43,564 nt of DNA from positions 1-43,564 of the forward strand of contig JAFRVK010000001.1 in assembly GCA_017441765.1 (NCBI GenBank), given 5' to 3'. The translations under genes were made by a program, and so were the position numbers. Each line of letters begins with the position of its first letter. The first letter of the stretch is position 1. The notes below the pieces were generated by a model. The model had not been told where the DNA came from. It saw only the letters and a program-made list of their open reading frames with translations, and did not search any database. Source of the stretch: Erysipelotrichaceae bacterium (GTDB taxonomy: Bacteria; Bacillota_I; Bacilli_A; Erysipelotrichales; Erysipelotrichaceae). Shown here one piece after another: positions 1 to 6,966 of this stretch.

Positions 1-85
1 CATAGTAGTATGTGGATCTTTTCACACCGGATATCTTCAGAAGCAGTGATAACGGATATTCCTGCCTCAGTTCAGACACTGCCAT
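1..85 (-). CDS. IS3-family transposase OrfB, N-terminal fragment (runs off window)
   Basis: Only the first 28 codons are visible, from an ATG at 83-85 to the window edge. They include RQEYPLS and the segment LLKISGVKRSTYYY, which matches the start of IS150-type OrfB (the integrase that would carry the DDE catalytic core downstream). The ATG overlaps a TAA stop (TAATG) belonging to the -1 frame of orfA, which suggests translational coupling if orfA is read in that frame. The catalytic residues are outside the window, so activity cannot be judged. Confidence 0.75.
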   Translation of the reverse strand, partial: MAVSELRQEYPLSLLLKISGVKRSTYYY

Positions 86-131
86 TACTTTTTCTTTGAC
101 TCTCGCTTCTTCCTTTCCTGAACCAAGGCAT

Positions 132-629
132 TCAATTTTTTAGGTAGGCTATCTCCGCTTCAAGTTCTCTGTTTCTCTTCTCTAAAAGCTTTATTCTGGC
201 CCTGTCGGCGGAATCTGCCTTTACTTCATCATCAGCTGCTTCACTGATCATTTTACTTGTCACATCATCGTTTTTCTTCATCTTTGGCGGCCTGCCTTTC
301 TTCTTGTCGACAAGACCATTATAACCGTCTTTCTCATAGCGTCTGATCCAGGAATAAATCATTGCCCGATGAATATCATTGATTACCGCAAGTGAATTGA
401 TCGATTCTCCCTCCCGATGTCGATCAATGACTTCCAGTTTGAATTCTGGTGAAAACGTACGATATGGTTTTTTGATCAGAGCTTCTGCACCATGAAGATT
501 ATACCTGGCGAATAATTCCTTCATAGGTGCTAAGCCGATACCATACATTTCGGCCAATCTCTTTTTGGGTATACCTTCTTCTTTGTTCAGTCTGATAATC
601 TCCAGTTTGTCTTCATTGCTTAGTTTCAT
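132..629 (-). CDS. IS3-family transposase OrfA (helix-turn-helix)
   Basis: A 165-residue DNA-binding subunit of an IS150-type transposase. It carries two helix-turn-helix segments (about residues 7-40 and 60-95), the second with the characteristic MIYSWIRRYEKDG motif, then a basic GRPPKMKK stretch and a C-terminal leucine-zipper-like coiled coil (about 140-165). An AGGAGGGG ribosome binding site precedes the ATG. The frame ends early at AYLKN. Moving by -1 at the preceding run of six A bases would instead give AYLKKLNALVQE and end at a TAA that overlaps the orfB ATG. This is either a programmed -1 frameshift or a one-base deletion in the A-run. Confidence 0.88.
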   Translation of the reverse strand: MKLSNEDKLEIIRLNKEEGIPKKRLAEMYGIGLAPMKELFARYNLHGAEALIKKPYRTFSPEFKLEVIDRHREGESINSLAVINDIHRAMIYSWIRRYEKDGYNGLVDKKKGRPPKMKKNDDVTSKMISEAADDEVKADSADRARIKLLEKRNRELEAEIAYLKN

Positions 630-678
630 ATAAAAGAACCCCTCCTGTTGGTATGTCCAATATTTGGGGTTCAGTTCA

Positions 679-2109
679 CTACGACATGTATCAATATATC
701 GGTGCGGACGCTTCTTTATATATTTACGCGAAGATTTCCGTCAATGGCGAATACTGGGGCATCTATCTGGCGCTGGAAGCGGTGGAACAGAGTTTCATGC
801 TGAGAAACTATGGAACGCAGGATGGCGAACTTTACAAGCCTGACAGCATGGAAATGGGAGGAAGCAGTTCATCGTCATCTTCTTCCACGCCTGGTTTTGG
901 AGACATGACTCCTCCGTCAGGATCAGGCAGTTTTCCTGGAGGTTCTTCCGGATTCGATCCGGAAAACATGCCGGACAATAACGATTTCAGTTTTGATGGC
1001 AATATGCCTGACATGAGCGATTTTTCTCCTTCCGATATGGGTGGAGGAGGATTCTCCATGAGAGGCGGCGGATCCGATCTGAACTATGTTGATGACGATC
1101 TTGACAGCTATTCAACGATATGGGAAGGCGAGATCACCGGAACCGGGAACGCGGATCACAGAAGAGTCGTTACAGCGCTGAAGAATATCAGCGAAGGAAA
1201 CGATCTGGAAAAATATTTGGATGTGGATAATATCCTGAAATATATGGCAGTTCATACTTTTGCGGTAAACGCAGATTCTCTATCCGGATCGATGGCTCAC
1301 AACTATTATCTGTATGAATATGATGGTCAGCTGAACATTCTTCCGTGGGACTATAATCTGTCCTTTGGCGGTATGTCTATGGGTGGCAGCGCATCCGCGA
1401 CAGACATGGTCAATGACCCGATCGATACACCATTCTCCTCGACGCATTTCTTCGATGCTTTGCTGGAAAATGAAGAATACCTTGAAAAATATCACGAGTA
1501 TCTGCAGGAACTTGTCGATGAATATGTCAAGGGCGGAGGATTCGATGAAGTATACAGCCGTATCAGAAGTCAGATCGATGAACTGGTCGAAACAGATCCG
1601 AATGCTCTGTACGATTATGAAGAGTATGACACGGCAGCAGAACTGCTGCATGAAACGATCAAACTTCGTGCTGAAAGCATCGACGGTCAGCTGAACGGTA
1701 CAATCCCGTCGACCGATGCCGGACAACGTCAGGATTCATCGAATCTGATCGATGCATCACATATCGATGTTACGGTAATGGGCCAGTTCAACATGGGCGG
1801 TTTTGCGGATAACAGAAAAGGAAAGAGAGAGGAATCGGATGATTCTTCCTCATCTTTCGAAGGTTTCTCATTCTTCGGGTTTGGCGGTTTCTCCGGTGTG
1901 ATATGCCTGATTTCGATCCGGGCAATATACCTGAAGGCGGATTCGATTTCGATGGAGGAAACATGCCAGGCATGAGCGTTTTCGGTTCAGGAACGATATC
2001 AGGAAGTTCCTATGGTTCATCAAAACTGATGGCTCTGATAATTTATGGTCTATGCCTGCTGTTCATGATTGTACTGCTGATCGGGATGCGGTTTATAAAA
2101 AGAAGATAA
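679..2109 (+). pseudogene. cotH-like spore coat protein kinase, 5'-disrupted and frameshifted
   Basis: This is the 3' portion of a CotH kinase family gene. The frame emerges from the IS end (an apparent ATG at 653 lies within the IS) and continues with the family segment YAKISVNGEYWGIYLALE. A low-complexity Ser/Gly/Pro/Met-rich insert follows, then LNYVDDDLDSYSTIWEG, NILKYMAVHTF, HNYYLYEY and LNILPWDYNLSFGG, the last being a conserved CotH kinase block. The first frame ends at 1975. The natural C-terminus (MPDFDPGNIPEGG, a membrane helix LMALIIYGLCLLFMIVLLIG, then RFIKRR) continues in the -1 frame to 2109. One missing base near 1897-1900 explains this: adding an A would give Gly-Asp-Asp-Met-Pro. 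CotH proteins of this kind are membrane-tethered and phosphorylate coat or surface proteins. The gene is almost certainly inactive. Confidence 0.85.
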
Positions 2110-2133
2110 TAATAAGATTTATAAAGATCGATA

Positions 2134-2159
2134 GGGCAAGCCTCTGGCTTGTCCTTTTT
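2134..2159 (+). terminator. Intrinsic terminator after the cotH remnant
   Basis: A nine-pair hairpin (GGGCAAGCC, loop TCT, GGCTTGTCC, one G-T pair) is followed by five T bases. Confidence 0.85.
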
Positions 2160-2229
2160 AATGACAGTATATTTTTAGGAATCTATTATCAATAGACAGG
2201 TTCTTTTCTTTCGGATCGATCTTGTTTTG

Positions 2230-2235
2230 TATAAT
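2230..2235 (+). promoter_or_regulatory. -10 box for the methyltransferase gene
   Basis: A perfect TATAAT preceded by TTTTG, 22 bases before the ATG at 2258. No convincing -35 box or Shine-Dalgarno is visible. The inferred leader is only about 16 bases. Confidence 0.55.
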
Positions 2236-2257
2236 AGAAGAAGATATGAGATAAACC

Positions 2258-3031
2258 ATGAATAATGAGACCGTGAAAGACCAATACAGCACTGCCGACA
2301 ATCTGAATATACGGATCTCCCTTCACAACAAGTATTCTGTGAATAGACAGGGTTTTGGCAACTGGATCTTTTCCAATTATCGGATTTCTGAAGGAATGTC
2401 TGTCCTTGAACTGGGTTGTGGAAATGGAGAGATGTGGGCCGGAAAAGACGATATCATCAATCGCTGCTCCAGACTGATCCTTTCGGATCTTTCGCAAGGC
2501 ATTCTGGAGACAGCAAAAGAGAAGCTTCGGGATCATGATGGAATTGAATACCGGCTGATCGATATCCAGGACATTCCTTTTCCTGACAATGAATTCGATG
2601 TCGTGATCGCAAATATGATGCTTTACCATGTTCCGGATCTTTCAAGAGGACTCAAAGAGGTACAAAGAGTCCTGAAAGACAATGGAACATTCTACTGTGC
2701 TACGTATGGGGAAAACGGGATGATGGAACATATCGAACTTATGTTCGATGATTTTCCCATCTGCAGCGCCTACAATTACAATTTCACGTTGCAGAACGGA
2801 AAAGAAAAACTGATGAGATACTTCTCTGACATACAGAAGTTTCTGTATGAAGATGCCCTTGAAGTCACCGATATGGAGGATATGATCGACTACATCTATT
2901 CTCTGCCGGGATTTTCCGATCTGCAGAATCTACCAAGAGATACACTTCGTTCCGTATTGGAAAAGAATATGCGGAACGGCATTCTATACGTTCCTAAGGA
3001 ATATGGAATGTTTATTGCCAGGAAAGGATGA
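2258..3031 (+). CDS. Class I SAM-dependent methyltransferase
   Basis: A 257-residue Methyltransf_11/UbiE-like enzyme that uses S-adenosylmethionine; the substrate is unknown. Motif I is VLELGCGNGE (residues 49-58). An acidic motif II follows in LILSDLS. Motif post-II is DIPFPDNEFDVVIANMMLYHV, with the downstream RVLKDNGTFYCATYG strand. The gene stands alone behind its own TATAAT and lacks a clear ribosome binding site. It ends 84 bases before the chosen start of the AlkD-like gene. The family is secure; no specific reaction can be assigned from sequence. Confidence 0.85.
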   Translation: MNNETVKDQYSTADNLNIRISLHNKYSVNRQGFGNWIFSNYRISEGMSVLELGCGNGEMWAGKDDIINRCSRLILSDLSQGILETAKEKLRDHDGIEYRLIDIQDIPFPDNEFDVVIANMMLYHVPDLSRGLKEVQRVLKDNGTFYCATYGENGMMEHIELMFDDFPICSAYNYNFTLQNGKEKLMRYFSDIQKFLYEDALEVTDMEDMIDYIYSLPGFSDLQNLPRDTLRSVLEKNMRNGILYVPKEYGMFIARKG

Positions 3032-3115
3032 TCCTTGTACGAAGAGGACAAGGTGAAAGCATGCTCTAAAACACAATCACTATTTTGTTTGCAATCTATG
3101 GGAAGGAAGCTGAAT

Positions 3116-3787
3116 ATGACAATATATGACTGGCTTATGGAAGCGAAAGATGATGCATATCGTGAGTTTCAGGTAAAACTGGTACCAAATATCCCGTCTG
3201 AAACCATTCTTGGTGTCAGAACACCTGAGATGAGGAAGATCGCCAAGGAAGTTTACGGAAGTCCTGAAAGAGAAGCGTTCCTGAATGATCTGCCGCATCG
3301 GTACTATGAAGAGAATCTGATTCATTTCTTCGTGATCTCGTTGATCCGGGATTTTGACGAGTGTGTTCAGGCTGTAGAAGCGTTCCTTCCATATGTGAAT
3401 TGCTGGCCAGTATCGGATCAGGCGACTCCGAAAGCATTTGCGAAGAATCATCAGAAGCTTCTGCCTTATATCAGAAAATGGATTGCTTCAGATCATGTAT
3501 ATACTGCCAGATTCGGGATCCGTATGCTGATGAATGAATTTCTGGGTGAGGATTTCCGGGAAGAATATCTGGATCTTGTCGCAAACAAAAAGGGCCAGGA
3601 TTATTACCTGAAGATGATGGTTGCCTGGTATTTTGCCACGGCACTTGCGAAAAAGTACGACGAGACCATTCCTTATTTTGAAAAACACGAACTGGATGAG
3701 TGGACACATAAAAAAGCGATTCAGAAGGCTGTAGAGAGCTATCGGGTCTCTGATGATCACAAAGAATATTTGAAGAGTCTTAAATGA
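3116..3787 (+). CDS. DNA alkylation repair protein, AlkD-like HEAT-repeat glycosylase
   Basis: A 223-residue all-helical protein of the AlkC/AlkD family, which excises alkylated bases such as N3- and N7-alkylpurines without base flipping. The key positions known from Bacillus cereus AlkD are recognisable by spacing: Trp97-x3-Asp101 in NCWPVSDQ, Arg132 in YTARFGIRML, and Trp171 in MVAWYFATAL. The Arg-to-Trp interval of 39 matches AlkD. I chose the ATG at 3116 (MTIYDWL) because GGAAGG precedes it. The frame is open back to 3035, but that extension (MYEEDKVKACSK) does not resemble the family. Confidence 0.88.
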   Translation: MTIYDWLMEAKDDAYREFQVKLVPNIPSETILGVRTPEMRKIAKEVYGSPEREAFLNDLPHRYYEENLIHFFVISLIRDFDECVQAVEAFLPYVNCWPVSDQATPKAFAKNHQKLLPYIRKWIASDHVYTARFGIRMLMNEFLGEDFREEYLDLVANKKGQDYYLKMMVAWYFATALAKKYDETIPYFEKHELDEWTHKKAIQKAVESYRVSDDHKEYLKSLK

Positions 3788-3848
3788 TGGAAGATCTCCA
3801 TATGTGGAATGAATAAAAATAGTACGGAGTCTATAAGGAGGAATAACC

Positions 3849-4526
3849 ATGGAACTATACATTGATGATGCAAACATAGAAGCGATAAAAAGACTGATCG
3901 ATCTCTATCCGATCGACGGCGTGACGACAAACCCATCTATTCTGGCCAAAGCCAGAAAAGATCCGAAGGAACTGTTAAGTGAGATAAGAAGAATCATCGG
4001 TGAAGACAGGATATTGTTTGTCCAGGCCCTTCCCCTGGATGCGAAAGGCATGATCGAAGATGCTAAAAAGATCGTTGAATCATTCGGAAGCAATACGATC
4101 GTTAAGATTCCTTCCATTCCTGAAGGCTTCAAAGCGATAAAAGAACTGAAGAAGGAAGGGATACGTACCTGCGGTACTGTGGTATATACACCTTTGCAGG
4201 CTTATCTTGCTGCCAAGGCCGGAGCATCCTATGTGGCTCCTTATGTCAATCGCATCGACAATATGGGCTATGATGGGGTGGCTGTTGTCAAGAAGATCCA
4301 GAATATTCTGGAAAACAATGGTTTTGACTGCAAGATCCTGGCTGCTTCCTTCAAGAACTCCAACCAGGTCCTGGAACTGTGTGAATACGGGGTAGGTGCA
4401 GCGACCTGTTCGGCCGATGTGATCGACAGTTTTGTGAACAATGCGGCGATCGATAAGGCTGTCGATGATTTCGTGAAGGATTTTGAAAAGCTGACCGGTA
4501 AACACAGCATGAAAGAAGTTCTCTAA
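3849..4526 (+). CDS. fsa: Fructose-6-phosphate aldolase / transaldolase-like (FSA/TalC)
   Basis: A 225-residue class I aldolase of the small transaldolase group, close in length to Escherichia coli FsaA (220). It reversibly cleaves fructose 6-phosphate into dihydroxyacetone and glyceraldehyde 3-phosphate, or acts as a transaldolase. The Schiff-base lysine is Lys86 in TIVKIPSI. Gln59 (FVQA), Thr110 (CGTVVY) and Tyr132 (APYVNRID) match the FSA-type active site Gln59/Thr109/Tyr131 rather than the classical transaldolase set. The N-terminal MELYIDDAN and GVTTNPSI are family hallmarks. A strong AAGGAGG precedes the ATG. The TfoX-N gene follows 21 bases downstream. Confidence 0.9.
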   Translation: MELYIDDANIEAIKRLIDLYPIDGVTTNPSILAKARKDPKELLSEIRRIIGEDRILFVQALPLDAKGMIEDAKKIVESFGSNTIVKIPSIPEGFKAIKELKKEGIRTCGTVVYTPLQAYLAAKAGASYVAPYVNRIDNMGYDGVAVVKKIQNILENNGFDCKILAASFKNSNQVLELCEYGVGAATCSADVIDSFVNNAAIDKAVDDFVKDFEKLTGKHSMKEVL

Positions 4527-4547
4527 CTGGATCACAGAGGAAGACAG

Positions 4548-4868
4548 ATGGCTTTTGAAAAAGAAACGATCGTTCAGGGATGGCTTGAGCATCTTAAGGA
4601 TTTGAATGTTGAAACTAAAAAGATGTTCGGTTGTTACTGTCTTTACTGTGATGGCCAGGCTGTCGGTTGGATCCACGACAGTGTTCTCAGTCTACGCGAG
4701 GTCGGACTGGATTATCTGCCAGGCGATATAAAGAGACCTGCCAAGGAAGATAAGATCCAGGAACTGGTGATTCCTTTAGATTGTGCCAATGCCGATTGGC
4801 TGCCAAGAGCAATCCAAGATACCGCAGATATCCGAAAAAGAAATAGAAAAATTCCGAATAATAAATAA
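4548..4868 (+). CDS. TfoX N-terminal domain protein
   Basis: A 106-residue stand-alone TfoX-N domain. The motif KKMFGCYCLYCDGQAVGWIHD (about 24-44) matches the domain signature (KMFGGYGLYCDG), although a Cys replaces one of the usual Gly residues. TfoX is a competence regulator in Proteobacteria; the role of the stand-alone domain in Firmicutes is not established. A GAGGA ribosome binding site lies upstream. The gene sits between fsa and the histidine phosphatase with short gaps on both sides, so the three are probably co-transcribed. Confidence 0.8.
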   Translation: MAFEKETIVQGWLEHLKDLNVETKKMFGCYCLYCDGQAVGWIHDSVLSLREVGLDYLPGDIKRPAKEDKIQELVIPLDCANADWLPRAIQDTADIRKRNRKIPNNK

Positions 4869-4883
4869 AAGGAGCAGATACAG

Positions 4884-5492
4884 ATGAAGCACATTATCGC
4901 AATACAACATACGCAGTCCGTTCATCACACCAACGGGATGGTTGGATCATGGACTGATTGGGATCTGACAGAGATTGGAAAGAAGCAGGCAGACAACATC
5001 GGAAAGAAACTGAAAGAGGAACTTGCAGGTCAAGATGTGACCGTGTATTCTTCGGACCTGAAGCGGGCTAAACAGACAGCAGCAGAGATCGCAAAATACC
5101 TGGGAACAGAACCGATCTTAAGACAGGAACTGCGAGAGAGAAATCTCGGCAAGTGCTGCGGAAAGTCTGTGCAGTGGCTTCGTGAAAACATGGAATGTGA
5201 GGAGAAGACAGTCGATGACAGGATCTTCTCTGATGCGGAAAGCAGGCGCGATGCCTGGAACAGATTGCTGTCGTTTTTCAATGAAATCATGGCAAGCGAT
5301 GAAGAGAATATCATCATCGTCTCGCATGGGGATCTTCTAAGCATCTGGAACGCCATGTTTCTTGGGCTTTCTGTCGAATCCTGTAGTCAGGTAGATATTC
5401 ACGGATCTGCCGGAGGGGTATCCCAAATGACTGTCAGTGATGACGGAAAACGCCATGTGAAGCAAATCGGTGATATGTCATACATACTGTAA
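4884..5492 (+). CDS. Histidine phosphatase family protein with altered RHG motif
   Basis: A 202-residue protein of the phosphoglycerate-mutase-like histidine phosphatase superfamily. The catalytic His9 is present, but the usual RHG triad reads Gln8-His9-Thr10 (IAIQHTQS). Other expected residues remain: Arg61 in SDLKRAKQTA, Glu85 in LRERNLG, and the second histidine, His148, in IIIVSHGD. Loss of the first Arg, which normally binds phosphate, suggests a changed substrate or reduced activity. An AAAGGAG ribosome binding site precedes the start. It is probably the last gene of the fsa-TfoX unit. The substrate is unknown. Confidence 0.82.
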   Translation: MKHIIAIQHTQSVHHTNGMVGSWTDWDLTEIGKKQADNIGKKLKEELAGQDVTVYSSDLKRAKQTAAEIAKYLGTEPILRQELRERNLGKCCGKSVQWLRENMECEEKTVDDRIFSDAESRRDAWNRLLSFFNEIMASDEENIIIVSHGDLLSIWNAMFLGLSVESCSQVDIHGSAGGVSQMTVSDDGKRHVKQIGDMSYIL

Positions 5493-5632
5493 TGACAGTT
5501 GCTGCTGTTTAATCATAAAGCACTGAACGATTAAAACAGAGGCGATAGGGTTCCGTTTGAGGGACCCGGACAGTATCCGAATCCAATAAAGATCGCATTT
5601 ATTCATTGAGATATCAGATACAAAAGATACAC
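5493..5632. other. Non-coding stretch with tandem inverted repeats
   Basis: No ORF is apparent. Three possible stems follow one another: TTTAATC (5508-5514) with GATTAAA (5529-5535); GGGTTCC (5548-5554) with GGGACCC (5561-5567) around a GTTTGA loop; and CGGA (5567-5570) with TCCG (5576-5579). It precedes the terminator at 5633. It may be the folded 3' untranslated region of the phosphatase transcript or a small RNA. It matched no riboswitch consensus that I could recall. Confidence 0.4.
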
Positions 5633-5662
5633 AAGACCTATTCCGACATATAGGTCTTTTTT
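5633..5662 (+). terminator. Intrinsic terminator before the HMA-ZIP operon
   Basis: AAGACCTAT (5633-5641) pairs perfectly with ATAGGTCTT (5650-5658), followed by a run of six T bases. Confidence 0.88.
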
Positions 5663-5689
5663 ATTCGTGTCACATCAGACATTTTGATA

Positions 5690-5721
5690 TATAATAGTAG
5701 TGGTTAGTTAATGCTAACTAA
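5690..5721 (+). promoter_or_regulatory. Promoter with DtxR/IdeR-like palindromic operator
   Basis: The -10 box TATAAT is at 5690-5695, with only a weak -35 region. The predicted start point at about 5702 is followed at once by a perfect inverted repeat: TTAGTTA (5704-5710), spacer ATGC, TAACTAA (5715-5721). The repeat resembles the DtxR/IdeR consensus TTAGGTTAGCCTAACCTAA. Since the downstream genes concern metals, repression by a metal-loaded DtxR-family regulator is a reasonable inference. No such regulator gene lies in the window. Confidence 0.65.
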
Positions 5722-5753
5722 AGAATCAGATGATTCGTTAAGGAGGTTTTTTT

Positions 5754-6005
5754 ATGGATAAAGTTGTATTAAAAATAGATGGCATGGCTTGCGGAATGTG
5801 CGAAGCTCATATGAATGATACCGTCCGGAAAGTTCTTCCTGAGGCAGGAAAGGTCAGATCTTCTTATAAGAGAGGGGAAACAGAATTTCTGTATGAAGGA
5901 AACTTTGATAAGGAAACACTGATCAAAGCAATCAGAGAGACAGGTTACGAGTGTCAGAACATCACGATTGAATCGTATCAGAAGAAAGGACTCTTCGGTA
6001 GATGA
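5754..6005 (+). CDS. Heavy-metal-associated (HMA) domain protein
   Basis: An 83-residue single HMA domain. The metal-binding loop GMACGMC places Cys13 and Cys16 after the first beta strand, and the C-terminal half holds the expected FDKETLIKAIRETGYEC helix and strand. Such domains bind soft or transition metals and hand them to transporters. A strong AAGGAGG precedes the ATG. The stop overlaps the start of the ZIP gene (ATGA at 6002-6005), so the pair is translationally coupled. Coupling of an HMA protein to a ZIP importer is less usual than coupling to a P-type ATPase. Confidence 0.88.
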   Translation: MDKVVLKIDGMACGMCEAHMNDTVRKVLPEAGKVRSSYKRGETEFLYEGNFDKETLIKAIRETGYECQNITIESYQKKGLFGR

Positions 6006-6790
6006 TCCTGAATAAAGAGGTGTTATCAGGACTGCTGATTCCTTTTATCGGAACTTCTGCAGGCGCAGCCTGTGTTTTCTTTTTAAAAAAAGATCTTAAA
6101 ATCTCCGTCCAGAAAGCATTGACCGGTTTCGCCGCAGGCGTGATGGTTGCAGCTTCGATCTGGAGCCTGATCGTACCGGCAATCGAACAGTGCGCGGATA
6201 AAGAAAGATGGGCTTTTCTGCCTGCTTTCATCGGGTTCTGGTGCGGTATCCTGTTCCTGCTTTTGCTGGATGAGCTTATCCCGCATCTGCATCGGGGAAT
6301 CGACCAGGTCGAGGGACCTGCAAGCAGACTGACCAGGATCGCGATGATGGTTCTGGCTGTGACTTTGCACAATATACCGGAAGGCATGGCGGTTGGTGTC
6401 GTGTATGCCGGACTGGTGAATGGCTCAGGAAACATCACAACAGGCGGAGCGCTGGCTCTTGCTTTGGGTATTGCGATACAGAATTTCCCGGAAGGAGCGA
6501 TCATTTCGATGCCTATGTATGCGGAAGGAAAGAGCAAAAGTAAATCGTTCTGGCTGGGTGTTCTTTCCGGAGCGGTCGAACCGCTGTTTGGAGCGCTGAC
6601 GGTTATCGTTGCTGGTCTTGTCGTCCCGGCGATGCCTTATTTCCTGTCTTTTGCGGCAGGAGCGATGCTGTATGTCGTGGTGGAAGAACTGATTCCAGAA
6701 ATGTCTGCAGGCAAACACAGCAACATCGGCGTGATTGCTTTTGCGATCGGTTTCAGTCTGATGATGGCACTGGATGTCGCTCTGGGATAA
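6002..6790 (+). CDS. ZIP family divalent metal transporter
   Basis: A 262-residue polytopic membrane protein of the ZIP (ZupT/GufA) family, which imports zinc, iron or manganese. About eight hydrophobic segments are visible. The binuclear metal-site motifs are His123-Asn-Ile-Pro-Glu127-Gly in one helix and Asn161-Phe-Pro-Glu164-Gly in the next, as expected. A cytosolic loop carries HLHRG (about 95-99). The gene overlaps the HMA gene by four bases and shares its promoter and palindrome. Metal preference cannot be decided; the DtxR-like operator leans toward iron or manganese. Confidence 0.9.
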   Translation: MILNKEVLSGLLIPFIGTSAGAACVFFLKKDLKISVQKALTGFAAGVMVAASIWSLIVPAIEQCADKERWAFLPAFIGFWCGILFLLLLDELIPHLHRGIDQVEGPASRLTRIAMMVLAVTLHNIPEGMAVGVVYAGLVNGSGNITTGGALALALGIAIQNFPEGAIISMPMYAEGKSKSKSFWLGVLSGAVEPLFGALTVIVAGLVVPAMPYFLSFAAGAMLYVVVEELIPEMSAGKHSNIGVIAFAIGFSLMMALDVALG

Positions 6791-6802
6791 GAAGAAACGA
6801 GG

Positions 6803-6961
6803 ATGTTCTGGAACAGGATCGCAGAAATCTATGACCTGTTTGGAAATTTTAATAATGGCAAGGTCAATTGTGCAATGTGTGAGACTTTAGCATCACAGAT
6901 CAAAGAACGGGTTCCATGTGCGGTCGCAATCATCAGGAAATCCTTGGATACAGAGAGGTAA
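6803..6961 (+). pseudogene. N-terminal stub of a SAM methyltransferase
   Basis: A 52-codon ORF. Its first 37 residues (MFWNRIAEIYDLFGNF, then NGKVN and CETLASQIKERVP) look like the start of a class I methyltransferase of the type MxFWNxIAxxYDxF. The expected glycine-rich SAM-binding motif (VLECACGTG type) never appears. Instead the frame runs into an unrelated 15-residue tail and stops. I read this as the result of an internal deletion. It lies between the ZIP gene and the first ATC-hydrolase-family gene, which starts six bases after its stop. Confidence 0.6.
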
Positions 6962-6966
6962 CAGGC

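Larger units (their letters stand above)
1..678 (-). mobile_element. IS3-family (IS150-like) insertion sequence, partial
   Basis: The element reads on the minus strand and is cut by the window start, so one end and most of orfB are missing. Its visible outer end is at about 678. Read inward on the minus strand it begins TGAACTGAACCCCAAATA and soon continues TTGGACA, which resembles known IS3-family termini. It encodes orfA (132-629) and the beginning of orfB (1-85). It lies inside a cotH-like gene whose reading frame resumes immediately after 678. The target-site duplication cannot be confirmed because the other junction is outside the window. Family assignment rests on the two-ORF layout, the OrfA helix-turn-helix pair and the end sequence. 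Confidence 0.85.

Noticed and set aside
832..1059. Minus-strand ORF rich in Pro, Glu and Ser opposite cotH
   Set aside because: It is the complement of the low-complexity Gly/Ser/Met region of cotH, with no ribosome binding site and no family resemblance.
5500..5632. Possible metal or fluoride riboswitch before the HMA-ZIP operon
   Set aside because: The stretch lies upstream of a strong terminator and of the operon's own promoter, and it does not match the fluoride or NiCo consensus as I know them.
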